57,176 nucleotides of DNA from Myxococcota bacterium. GTDB lineage: Bacteria; Myxococcota_A; UBA9160; SMWR01. A program made the translations under genes and the position numbers. A model generated the notes under the pieces. It was not told where the DNA came from. It made no database searches and worked only from the letters and a program-made list of their open reading frames with translations. This document shows positions 31,315 through 40,477 of this stretch, piece by piece. Numbering within the stretch: position 1 is the stretch's first letter; every line of letters starts with the position of its first letter. The DNA lies in contig JBCCEW010000032.1 of the NCBI GenBank assembly GCA_039030075.1, positions 1 to 57,176 on the forward strand, given 5' to 3'.

Positions 31315-32997
31315 ATCCACGTCACCGGCAACACCCATGGCCTGAAGGCCAGCCAAGCCCGCGCTCTCGAGCGTCTCGGTCGACGACGACTCCCCCCCGA
31401 ACGTTTGGTCACCCAGGAATTCGCGCGCCAGCTCACCGAACTGAGCGCCGAGACCGGACGTCAGGTGGGCGTGCTCGTCGACCGCCGCGGCAACGTCACC
31501 CACGTGATGATGGGCGACGCCCGCGGCGTCGAGATGCCCGATTGGGGACGTTTGCGCGCAGGTCGCGGACGCCTGCGCGGCTTGCGCTGCATCCACACGC
31601 ACCTCTCGGGCGAAGGGATCTCGCGCGACGACGAGACCGACCTCGCCGTGCTGCGCCTCGACGCGATGGTCTCGATCGAGGCCCGCGACGATGGTCTGCC
31701 CGGACTCGCGCACGTCGCGGCGCTGCGTCCGAGTCAGGACGCCGCCTCGGCGATCGAACGCCTCGATCCCACCCCCCCGGCCCAGCTCGACCTCGATTTC
31801 CGCGACTGGATCCGCGCCCGCGAAGAAGAGCTCGCCCGCCAGGACCAGACCAAGGAAGTCGGTGACGGCGAGCGCGCGATCCTGGTGTCGGTCACCGCGG
31901 GACGGAAGCCCCTCGACCTCGAGACCCAGCTCGAGGAGCTGCGCGAGTTGGCGCGCTCCGCCGGCGTCGATGTCGTCGACACCGTCACCCAGCACCGCCC
32001 GCGCATCGACCGCAAGTTCCTGATGGGACCGGGGCGCCTGCAGGATCTCGTCATCCGCGCGTTCCAGACCGACGTCGATCTCGTGATCTTCGACCAGAAC
32101 CTGACGGCGACCCAGGCGCGCAACCTCGCCGAGCGCCTGGAGCTGCGGGTGATCGATCGCACCCAGCTGATCCTCGACATCTTCGCCCAGCGGGCGCGCA
32201 CCCGGGACGGCAAGCTGCAGGTCGAACTCGCCCAGCTGAAGTACCTGATGCCGCGGCTGGCCCAGCGCGCCGACGTGTCGCTCTCGCGACTGGCCGGTGG
32301 CATCGGCGGGCGTGGCCCGGGTGAGACGAAGCTCGAGGTCGACCGACGGCGGGTTCGCGATCGCGTCGCCCGCCTCGAGAAGGAGCTGTCGAAGCTTCGC
32401 AACCAGCGCGAGTCGCGGCGCAAGCGACGCACCCGGCGCGAGGTGCCCACCCTCTCGATCGTCGGATACACGAACGCGGGCAAGAGCACCCTGCTGCGCG
32501 CGCTCACGAAGACGGAAGTGCACGTCGAGGATCTGATGTTCGCGACCCTCGACCCCACCTCGCGACGGCTGCGCTTTCCGCAGGAGCGGGAGGTGATCAT
32601 CACCGACACGGTGGGATTCATCCGCGACCTGCCCGAAGACCTGGTCGCGGCGTTTCGCGCGACGCTGGAAGAGCTCGAAGACGCCGACCTGCTGCTCCAC
32701 GTCGTCGACGCGGCGACGCCCGAGTTCGAGCGACGCATCGAGGCGGTGCGCGAGGTGCTGAGCGACATCGGGCTCGGCGACACCCCCGAGCTCCTGGTGT
32801 TCAACCAGATCGATCGCCTGCCCCGGGGCGTCGGTGCGAGCCTGGCCGCGCGCAACGGTGGCGTCGGGGTCTCGGCGCTGAGCCGCGAGGGTTTCGCCGA
32901 GCTGATCCAACGCGCGGAAGAAGTACTGTGGGAAGAACAGCGGGCCGAGGCCGCGCTGTCCGGCGGCGACCAGTTCGCCGAGGGGGGAGCACGATGA
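31315..32997 (+). CDS. hflX: Ribosome-associated GTPase HflX, apparent ATC start
   Basis: The 560-residue GTPase splits or rescues stalled ribosomes. The G domain shows GYTNAGKSTLL, DTVGFIRDLP and NQID; the HflX domain shows GPGRLQDL and GIGGRGPGETKLEVDRRRVRD. The extended N-terminal domain typical of this HflX type begins GNTHGLKASQARALERL. It is preserved in frame only if translation begins at ATC 31315, six bases after AGGGAG; an in-frame TAG lies at 31285. The first ordinary start (TTG 31405) would remove 30 conserved residues and has no ribosome site. The stop overlaps the next gene by four bases (ATGA). Confidence 0.92.
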   Translation: MHVTGNTHGLKASQARALERLGRRRLPPERLVTQEFARQLTELSAETGRQVGVLVDRRGNVTHVMMGDARGVEMPDWGRLRAGRGRLRGLRCIHTHLSGEGISRDDETDLAVLRLDAMVSIEARDDGLPGLAHVAALRPSQDAASAIERLDPTPPAQLDLDFRDWIRAREEELARQDQTKEVGDGERAILVSVTAGRKPLDLETQLEELRELARSAGVDVVDTVTQHRPRIDRKFLMGPGRLQDLVIRAFQTDVDLVIFDQNLTATQARNLAERLELRVIDRTQLILDIFAQRARTRDGKLQVELAQLKYLMPRLAQRADVSLSRLAGGIGGRGPGETKLEVDRRRVRDRVARLEKELSKLRNQRESRRKRRTRREVPTLSIVGYTNAGKSTLLRALTKTEVHVEDLMFATLDPTSRRLRFPQEREVIITDTVGFIRDLPEDLVAAFRATLEELEDADLLLHVVDAATPEFERRIEAVREVLSDIGLGDTPELLVFNQIDRLPRGVGASLAARNGGVGVSALSREGFAELIQRAEEVLWEEQRAEAALSGGDQFAEGGAR

Positions 32998-34019
32998 CGA
33001 CGGCGACGCCGGGAATCCGAGCCAAGATCAGCGGTACGGGCATGCACGTCCCCGAGCGGGTCGTCAGCAACGATGATCTCGCCGAGCTCATGGAGACGAG
33101 CGACGAGTGGATCCGCCAGCGCTCGGGCATCGCAACCCGCCACTGGGTCGAGCCTGGCCAGAAGCCGTCGGAGCTGGCCGCCCACGCCGTGGAACAGGCG
33201 CTCGAGAGAGCGGGCTGCGAGGCCTCGGAGATCGATCTGATCGTGCTCGCCACGCTCTCGGGCGAGGCCGACTTTCCGGGCACGTCGTTCTTCCTGCACG
33301 AGCGGCTCGAGCTGTCGGACACGCCCTGCTTCGATCTGCGGGCCCAGTGCAGCGGGTTCGTGTACGCGCTGTCGGTGGCGAACGCCTTCGTGCGCAGCGG
33401 GCAGTACCGCCGCGTGTTGGTGATCGGCTGCGAGATCCACTCGACGGGCATCGACGTCAGCACCGAGGGACGCGACGTCGCGGTGCTCTTCGGGGATGGC
33501 GCGGGCGCGATCGTGGTCGAGGCGAACGAAGACCCGGCCGATCCGGGCGAGATCCTCGAGGTGCGGCTGCACGCCGAGGGTCGCTTCGCCGACAAGCTGT
33601 GGATCGAGGCGCCCGGTTCGGGCTTCCAGCCCGTCCGTATCACTCAGGAGCTGATCGACGAGAAGCGCCACTTCCCGCGCATGCAGGGTCGCTTCGTGTT
33701 CAAGCACGCGACGCGCCGCATGCCCGAGGTGCTGATGGAGACGCTCTCGGCTGCCAGCGTGAAGCTCGAGGACGTCGACCACTTCCTGTTCCACCAGGCA
33801 AACCTGCGGATCAACGAGTACGTCGCGGGCCAGCTGCAGATCCCGCCCGAGCGCTGCCCGGCCAACATCGATCGCTATGGCAACTGTTCGGCCGCCTCGA
33901 TCCCGATGCTCCTCGACGAAGGCGTGCGAGCCGGGCGCATCCAGCCCGGCCAACTGGTAGCGATGACCAGCTTCGGCTCCGGGTTTTCCTGGACGAGCGC
34001 CCTGGTTCGCTGGAGCTGA
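32994..34019 (+). CDS. 3-oxoacyl-ACP synthase III family protein (KASIII)
   Basis: This 341-residue thiolase-fold condensing enzyme has the FabH triad: Cys in RAQCSGFVYAL, His in FLFHQANLRI and Asn in DRYGNCSAAS. FabH starts fatty acid chains from acyl-CoA and malonyl-ACP; relatives make other acyl chains. The isolated position, away from fabD/fabG/acpP, leaves the substrate open. ATG 32994 overlaps the hflX stop (ATGA) with a GGGGGAG ribosome site, so it is co-translated with a ribosome-rescue GTPase, an unusual pairing. Confidence 0.88.
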   Translation: MTTATPGIRAKISGTGMHVPERVVSNDDLAELMETSDEWIRQRSGIATRHWVEPGQKPSELAAHAVEQALERAGCEASEIDLIVLATLSGEADFPGTSFFLHERLELSDTPCFDLRAQCSGFVYALSVANAFVRSGQYRRVLVIGCEIHSTGIDVSTEGRDVAVLFGDGAGAIVVEANEDPADPGEILEVRLHAEGRFADKLWIEAPGSGFQPVRITQELIDEKRHFPRMQGRFVFKHATRRMPEVLMETLSAASVKLEDVDHFLFHQANLRINEYVAGQLQIPPERCPANIDRYGNCSAASIPMLLDEGVRAGRIQPGQLVAMTSFGSGFSWTSALVRWS

Positions 34020-34140
34020 GCGAGGCCCGACCGCGTCGCTCGACGCGCTATGCCGCGCCGCGTCGGGCGGGCGACCCCGCCTCCACACTGACCTGAAAAC
34101 CAAGCATTTCCAGGTGTTTAGAGATCCGTATGCGCGTGCG

Positions 34141-34168
34141 TTGACGCATCGACGCAGCGCGTTATACT
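34141..34168 (+). promoter_or_regulatory. Near-consensus sigma-70 promoter
   Basis: TTGACG (34141-34146) and TATACT (34163-34168), spaced by 16 bases, form the best housekeeping promoter in the window. Transcription should begin near 34175, about 95 bases before the coiled-coil gene, suggesting high expression. Confidence 0.8.
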
Positions 34169-34270
34169 GCACTGCGTCGTCGCGGGGGTGGACCTTCTTT
34201 ACTCCTCGGCCTGCCCCCATCGGCGACCCCCTTCCGACGGGCTCCCAGCCCGCGCAACGAGGTACCTCCA

Positions 34271-34708
34271 ATGTTCGAATCCACGACCGCGACGCTCCAG
34301 GATGGCGTCGAGTACGTCCGCGAGGCTGTTGGCTCCCTCGAGGACGAGTTCCAGCGGGTCCAGAAGGACCTGGAAGGCCGCCGCAAGAAGCTCGAGAAGC
34401 GGGTGGCCAGCGAGCGCAAGGCGTTCGAGAAGCGCGTCCAGACCCGCCGCCGCGAGATCGAGAAGCGGACCAAGAAGTTCCGCACCGAGATCGAGAAGAG
34501 CGGCCCGGTGAAGCGCCTCGAGGCGCTCCGCAAGGACGCCACGAAGCAGTTCGAGCAGGGCGTGTCCGACGTCCTGAGCACGCTGCGCATCGCGTCGAAG
34601 ACCGACGTGCAGCGGATCGACCGGAAGATCTCCCAGCTCAACCGCAAGCTGCGCGAGATGGAAGGGGCGAAGCCCCGGACGAACGCCAAGGCGCGCAAGA
34701 CCGCCTAG
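34271..34708 (+). CDS. Small basic coiled-coil protein (phasin-like)
   Basis: The 145-residue protein is almost entirely helical and charged, with Lys/Arg/Glu heptads from about 25 to 90 and a second helix at 95-130; it has no Cys and no signal peptide. Short coiled-coil proteins of this form occur in the phasin family (polyhydroxyalkanoate granule coats), but the match is by character only. Other possibilities are a nucleoid-associated or scaffold protein. It has its own strong promoter and a strong terminator, so it is an abundant single-gene transcript. Its leader is about 95 bases. Confidence 0.75.
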   Translation: MFESTTATLQDGVEYVREAVGSLEDEFQRVQKDLEGRRKKLEKRVASERKAFEKRVQTRRREIEKRTKKFRTEIEKSGPVKRLEALRKDATKQFEQGVSDVLSTLRIASKTDVQRIDRKISQLNRKLREMEGAKPRTNAKARKTA

Positions 34709-34762
34709 GCTCGGGCGCGGATCCGCACCGCGCCCATCCCACCCCCCGGTCGACTCTCGGTG

Positions 34763-34800
34763 AGCCCGGAGGCACCCCGCCTCCGGGCTTGCCTGTTTCT
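34763..34800 (+). terminator. Intrinsic terminator after the coiled-coil gene
   Basis: An 11-pair perfect stem (AGCCCGGAGGC 34763-34773 with GCCTCCGGGCT 34779-34789) has a five-base loop, followed by a moderately T-rich TTGCCTGTTTCT. It separates this transcript from the dehydrogenase gene downstream. Confidence 0.8.
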
Positions 34801-34872
34801 GGGGCCCGGCTCTGCGCGGCAGGTCCCGGCCGGGCGCATTACTCTGGGAAGCCTGAAGGAGACCCCACCCCC

Positions 34873-36039
<1,167 letters not shown>

Positions 36040-36140
36040 CCCCGCCTGGGGGTTGCCGGCGCAGGAGCATCGCGCGATGCGGTCGCAGGGCGCGGCCCGA
36101 GGCGCTCAGCCCTTTCGTCGTGCGCGAAGCGCCCGAGGCC

Positions 36141-36968
36141 TCAGCCTGGGTTCGACGCGAGTCTCCGCGAAGCCTCGGCGACGTTGCCGTCGCAGTCCGC
36201 GAGCAGCTCGCTGGCCGACTCGCGGTCGAGGCCCCCCAGCGCCATCACGATGCGAATCCCGCGGTCGCGCAGCTTCTCAGAAGCGGGCGTCAGGTGGGTC
36301 ATCAGGTTCCCGGCGACGTACCCGAGCCGCACCATCACGGTCGTGGAGAGCAGGTGGAGCACCATCTTCTGGGCCAGACCGCCCTTCATGCGCGTCGAAC
36401 CGGCGATCACCTCGGGACCGACGACCGGCACGATCGCGATCTCCGCTCCCTCCGCGAGGGGCGAGCCCGGGTTGCAGGTGATCGCCACCGTGCGCGCTCC
36501 GACCTCGTGGGCCGCGTCGAGACTGCCGAGGGTGAACTTCGTGTGCCCGCTCGCCGAGATCGCGACGACCACGTCGCCCGCGGTGAGGCCCCGCTCCTGG
36601 AGCGAGAAGATCGCGCGTTCGGGCTGGTCTTCCGCGCCTTCGACCGCGCGCACGAGGGCTCCCTCGCCGCCGGCCATGATCGCCTGCACCCGGTGATGCG
36701 GCAGACCGAAGGTCGGCGGAACCTCCGCGGCATCGAGGGTACCGAGCCGGCCACTCGTCCCGGCCCCCACGTTGAACCAGCGTCCGCCCCCGGCCAGCGC
36801 CACGGCCAACACCTCGGCCGCGTCACCGATCTGGGGCAAGACGGCACCCACGGCTTCCCAGGCGCGGCGGTCTTCGCCGTGGATGGTCTCGACGATGCGC
36901 TCGACGCTCCACGCGTCGATGTCGCGGGTCGCTTCGAGGACGGCTTCGGTGGGAGGCGTTTCGGGCAT
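36141..36968 (-). CDS. murQ: N-acetylmuramic acid 6-phosphate etherase
   Basis: This 275-residue SIS-fold protein has VGAGTSGRLGTLDAAEVPPTFGLP, AISASGHTKFTLGSL and GSTRMKGGLAQKMVLH, which are diagnostic of MurQ. MurQ cleaves the lactyl ether of MurNAc-6-P to GlcNAc-6-P in cell-wall recycling. It is slightly shorter than usual (about 300). ATG 36968 follows GGGAG immediately, too close for normal initiation, so the true start might differ by a few codons; family alignment starts about here. It is divergent from mutS2 and convergent with gcdH. A 14-base palindrome GCATCGCGCGATGC lies just past the stop side (about 36067-36080). Confidence 0.93.
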   Translation of the reverse strand: MPETPPTEAVLEATRDIDAWSVERIVETIHGEDRRAWEAVGAVLPQIGDAAEVLAVALAGGGRWFNVGAGTSGRLGTLDAAEVPPTFGLPHHRVQAIMAGGEGALVRAVEGAEDQPERAIFSLQERGLTAGDVVVAISASGHTKFTLGSLDAAHEVGARTVAITCNPGSPLAEGAEIAIVPVVGPEVIAGSTRMKGGLAQKMVLHLLSTTVMVRLGYVAGNLMTHLTPASEKLRDRGIRIVMALGGLDRESASELLADCDGNVAEASRRLASNPG

Positions 36969-37040
36969 CTCCCGACGTTTCGGCTCGCCCGCCGTTCCGG
37001 AAAAGCCCTTCCGTAGCCAGGTGGCGAGCCGCGGCTGCTC

Positions 37041-37046
37041 TAGGAT
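37041..37046 (+). promoter_or_regulatory. -10 element placed for a leaderless mutS2 transcript
   Basis: TAGGAT lies six bases before the GTG start of mutS2, so transcription would begin on or next to the start codon. No ribosome site is visible upstream of that GTG. Similar spacing occurs at 39475, 41825 and 42602. Confidence 0.45.
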
Positions 37047-37052
37047 TCGACC

Positions 37053-39464
37053 GTGCCGTTCAGCGTGACGCAAAAGACGTTGGAGAGACTCGACTGGCCG
37101 GAGATTCTGGCCCGGTTGGGCGAGCTCACGCGTACGCCCCGCGGCCGCCAGTGGCTCCTGGAGCCCGGACCGGAGGCAGGGCCGGAGCTCTTCGCTTCGA
37201 GTGATGCCGAGGCCCAGGCGCGTCAGGAGCTCACGGCCGAGGCGCGGGCCATTCTCGAGAGCGGCGTCGCGCCGCCGCTCGGCGGGACACAGCCGCTGGA
37301 AGAGCCGCTGGGTCGCGCAGCGCGCGGAGGCGCGCTGACCGGCGACGAGCTGCGCGACGTCGCGCACACCGTCGACACCCTGCACCGCGCGCGGCGCTTC
37401 CTGGCGGCCCGAGCGGACGAGGCGCCCGAACTCGCCGATCTGGCTTCGCTGCTGCCCGAGCTCACCGCGCTCGCCTCCCAGATCCACGACTGCATCGACG
37501 AGGGCGGCGCCGTGCGCGACGACGCGTCGGCCGCGCTCGCGAACGGGCGACGCGAAGCGCACGAGCTCGCGTCTCGGATCCAGGACCGACTCGCGCGCAT
37601 CCTGCGCGACGAGACCGTCCGCGGAGCCCTCTCGGACGCCTACTTCACCGTCCGCAACGACCGCTACGTGCTGCCCGTGCGTGCCGACGCCCGGGGCACC
37701 GTGCGCGGCATCGTGCACGACGCGTCGGGATCCGGGACGACTCTGTACATCGAGCCCGAGGGACTGGTCGAGCTCAACAACCAGCACAAGCGCGCCGAGC
37801 TCGAGGTCGAACGCGAGATCGCCCGCATCCTGCGCGAGCTGTCCGCGGCCGCGGCCCGATCCTCCCCGGAAGTCCTCGGGGGCCTCGACACGCTGGCGCT
37901 CCTCGATCTCGCCTTCGCCCGCGCCGCCCTCGCCATCGAACTGAACGCGGTGCGGCCGGAGCTGCAGGATGGCGGCGTGCTCTCGCTGCCCCAACTGCGT
38001 CATCCCTGTCTCGACCCCGACAGCGCCGTCCCGAACGATGTGCGGCTCGGCGACGGATTGCAGGTCCTGGTGGTCTCGGGGCCGAACGCCGGCGGCAAGA
38101 CCGTGGCGATGAAGGCCGCGGCGCTCGCCGTGCTCTTCACCCGCGCCGGGCTCCAGGTTCCCGCCGAGACCCCCGCCCGCTTTGATCTCTTCGACGCCGT
38201 CCTGGCCGACATCGGTGACGAACAATCGATCGGACAGAACCTCTCCACCTTCTCGGCGCACATGGCCAACCTCGCCCGCATCGTCGACGAAGCGACCGAC
38301 CGCAGTCTGGTCGTCCTCGACGAGATCGGAGTCGGCACCGATCCCGGCGAAGGCGCGGCGATCGCCCAGGCGATCCTCGAGACCCTGGCCGACACCGGCG
38401 CCACGGTGATCACGACCACCCACTACGGCCTGCTCAAGGAAATGGCGGACGTCGACCCGCGCTTCACCAATGCCAGCGTCGAGTTCGACCCCGAGACCCT
38501 GGCTCCCACCTACCGACTGCGCGTCGGCGTGCCGGGGACGTCGTCCGCCACCGCCGTCGCGGCGCGCATGGGGCTGCGCAGCGACGTGCTCGACCGCGCC
38601 CACACCTTTCTCGAACGCGAGGACCGCAAGCTCGACCGCATGCTGCACGAGCTCGCCACCAGCCGCGCGGCGCTGGACAGCGAACAGCGGGAGGCATCGC
38701 GACTCCGCGAAGAAACCGAAGCGGCGCGCACCGAATACCGCGAGAAACTCGAGCGCCTCCAGGAGCGCCGCGACCAGCTCTACCGCAGCATGCGCGACGA
38801 CCTCGACGCGGCCTTCCGGGACGCCCATGGCCAGATCGCCGCGGTCATTCGCGATCTGCAGCGCGGAGGCGCGAACCGCGGTCAGCAAGCCACCCGCGCG
38901 CGCGAACGGCTCGTCGCGTTGGCCGAGCGCCAGGACGTGAAGGAGCGCGAGGCCGGGGTGCAGCCCACGCCGGACGAACGACCGACACCGATCGACTGGA
39001 GCCAGGTGCGTCCCGGAGACCGCGTGCGGGTACTCGGCGGCGGAGAAGGCACGGTGCACGCACTCCCCGACCGCCGCGGTCGCGCCCGCATCGAGGTCGG
39101 CGCCGCGCGCCTCACGGTCCCGGCGGATCGCGTCGTCGCGGTCGCGGATTCCACCCAGCCGCGGAAACCGCGCACCGCGCCGAAGCCCCGCCCGACTCCC
39201 GTGCCGGCGCCCGCCGAGGGCGGCACCGAGCGCTGCGACCTGCGTGGTCAGCGTGTCGCCGAAGCGATCGATGCACTGACCGAAGCGCTCGATCGCGCGA
39301 CATCCAGTGGGCGCGACCGGCTGCTGGTGGTGCACGGACTCGGCACCGGCGCGCTGCGGCGTGCCGTACGCGAACACCTGGTGCAATCGCCCTACGTGAG
39401 CGGTGTCGCCGCGGCCGGCGCCGACGAAGGCGGAGACGGAGCCAGCGTCGCGCTATTGCGCTGA
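37053..39464 (+). CDS. mutS2: Endonuclease MutS2
   Basis: The 803-residue protein has the MutS core and ATPase domains (Walker A GPNAGGKT, Walker B LVVLDEIGVGTDP, then TTHYGLLKE), a long coiled-coil insertion (about 515-620), and a C-terminal Smr domain (DLRGQRVAEAIDALTEALD and LLVVHGLGTGALRRAVREHL). MutS2 lacks the mismatch-recognition domain. It suppresses recombination and, in some bacteria, splits collided ribosomes. The start is GTG 37053 (VPFSVTQKTLERLDW). The presence of both HflX and MutS2 in one window is notable but they are in separate transcripts. Confidence 0.96.
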   Translation: MPFSVTQKTLERLDWPEILARLGELTRTPRGRQWLLEPGPEAGPELFASSDAEAQARQELTAEARAILESGVAPPLGGTQPLEEPLGRAARGGALTGDELRDVAHTVDTLHRARRFLAARADEAPELADLASLLPELTALASQIHDCIDEGGAVRDDASAALANGRREAHELASRIQDRLARILRDETVRGALSDAYFTVRNDRYVLPVRADARGTVRGIVHDASGSGTTLYIEPEGLVELNNQHKRAELEVEREIARILRELSAAAARSSPEVLGGLDTLALLDLAFARAALAIELNAVRPELQDGGVLSLPQLRHPCLDPDSAVPNDVRLGDGLQVLVVSGPNAGGKTVAMKAAALAVLFTRAGLQVPAETPARFDLFDAVLADIGDEQSIGQNLSTFSAHMANLARIVDEATDRSLVVLDEIGVGTDPGEGAAIAQAILETLADTGATVITTTHYGLLKEMADVDPRFTNASVEFDPETLAPTYRLRVGVPGTSSATAVAARMGLRSDVLDRAHTFLEREDRKLDRMLHELATSRAALDSEQREASRLREETEAARTEYREKLERLQERRDQLYRSMRDDLDAAFRDAHGQIAAVIRDLQRGGANRGQQATRARERLVALAERQDVKEREAGVQPTPDERPTPIDWSQVRPGDRVRVLGGGEGTVHALPDRRGRARIEVGAARLTVPADRVVAVADSTQPRKPRTAPKPRPTPVPAPAEGGTERCDLRGQRVAEAIDALTEALDRATSSGRDRLLVVHGLGTGALRRAVREHLVQSPYVSGVAAAGADEGGDGASVALLR

Positions 39465-39474
39465 CGGCGCGTGG

Positions 39475-39480
39475 TAGGCT
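39475..39480 (+). promoter_or_regulatory. -10 element close to a start codon
   Basis: TAGGCT ends eight bases before ATG 39489, so the message would have a leader of one or two bases. It lies in the 24-base gap after mutS2. Confidence 0.35.
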
Positions 39481-39488
39481 TCCGCGCC

Positions 39489-39965
39489 ATGGAGCTCCCC
39501 AGGCGATCGTTCATGGCGCTGGCCCTGTGCCTGGCGACGAGCGCGTGCGCGACCCCCAGCCCCGAGCCGCCCGTCGATCCCCCCGCCGAAGCCGTCCCGC
39601 CCGCAGCCTTCTTCGCCGGGGACTACGAAGTCGTCGGGCGCGACATCGAGGGCAAGCCCTACGCGGGCTGGGCGCGACTCCTCGCCGAGGGCGAAGAACT
39701 CTCGATCCACCGCTGTGTCGACGGCATCGAATCGGTCGTTGCGTTCGAACGCTCCACGGCCACCGCCGACGACATCCCTGTGTGGCGCACCCGTTTCTCG
39801 CGCGGCGAGGTTCCCTACGAAGCGATGTGTCAGTTCCACGTCGATCTCGACAACTACGCCCGCTTCACCTGCTACACGGTGCCCGTGGGCGAACGTGTCG
39901 AGACCCCGGGGCTCGAAGCCCTCTTCCACGCCCAGTGGCCCGTCCCTGAACTCGCCTGTGACTGA
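39489..39965 (+). CDS. Hypothetical lipoprotein
   Basis: The 158-residue protein has a short export signal with two Arg and a lipobox-like TSAC, giving Cys20 as the probable lipidated residue. A Pro/Glu-rich linker (21-42) and a compact domain with three further Cys (CVDG, CQFHVD, CYTVP) and a final Cys-Asp follow. I recognise no family. The mature domain looks beta-rich and could form disulfides in the periplasm. It is 12 bases before the next small membrane gene, so the two are probably made together. Confidence 0.7.
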   Translation: MELPRRSFMALALCLATSACATPSPEPPVDPPAEAVPPAAFFAGDYEVVGRDIEGKPYAGWARLLAEGEELSIHRCVDGIESVVAFERSTATADDIPVWRTRFSRGEVPYEAMCQFHVDLDNYARFTCYTVPVGERVETPGLEALFHAQWPVPELACD

Positions 39966-39977
39966 CCGGGGGCGTTC

Positions 39978-40427
39978 ATGATCCTGCGACTCCTGGTCAG
40001 CGGGGCGATCGCCCTCGCGCTGCTCTTCTTCGTGATCTGGTTTGGCTACGGGGTGATCCGCGGTGGGATCGGTCCGCTCTACGAAGAAGGCGACCCGGGA
40101 CTGCCGCTCCGGCTCGAGGGGGAGACGCCGCTCCAGAGCGACGCCGAGGCCCTGCGCGCCTTCCTCGGCACGAATCCGGCCGCGCGCCTCGAGCGCGCCC
40201 TGGCCGAGCAGGACGTGCGCTTCCTCGGCGTGCAGCGCGAAGGCCTCGAGGTTCCGGGACTCCCGCCGGGCGAGTCGATCGCGCCCTCCCGGGTGCTGGT
40301 GGTCCCGGGCACCGGCACTGTGTACCGATCGGGCGATCACGCGAACCTCGACCGACGCGCGCTCCGCTATGCGAGCGCCTACAACGCGCTGCTGCTGAAG
40401 CGACTCACGGAGCTCCGCGGCTCCTGA
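39978..40427 (+). CDS. Hypothetical membrane-anchored protein
   Basis: The 149-residue protein has one N-terminal membrane segment (about 4-30, MILRLLVSGAIALALLFFVIW) and a soluble domain with a conserved-looking VLVVPGTGTVYRSGDHANLDRRAL near the C-terminus. I see no catalytic motif and no family I can name. It directly follows the hypothetical lipoprotein, and the pair looks like a small envelope operon. The stop is followed by 50 bases and the convergent FAD oxidoreductase gene. Confidence 0.7.
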   Translation: MILRLLVSGAIALALLFFVIWFGYGVIRGGIGPLYEEGDPGLPLRLEGETPLQSDAEALRAFLGTNPAARLERALAEQDVRFLGVQREGLEVPGLPPGESIAPSRVLVVPGTGTVYRSGDHANLDRRALRYASAYNALLLKRLTELRGS

Positions 40428-40477
40428 GCGCGCGAGCTCGTCCGCGCGCCACAGCGACGGCGCGGGGTATCGATGGG

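Noticed and set aside
36969-39386. In-frame minus-strand extension of murQ to 1081 codons
   Set aside because: The extra 806 codons are the complement of mutS2; MurQ similarity begins at 36968.
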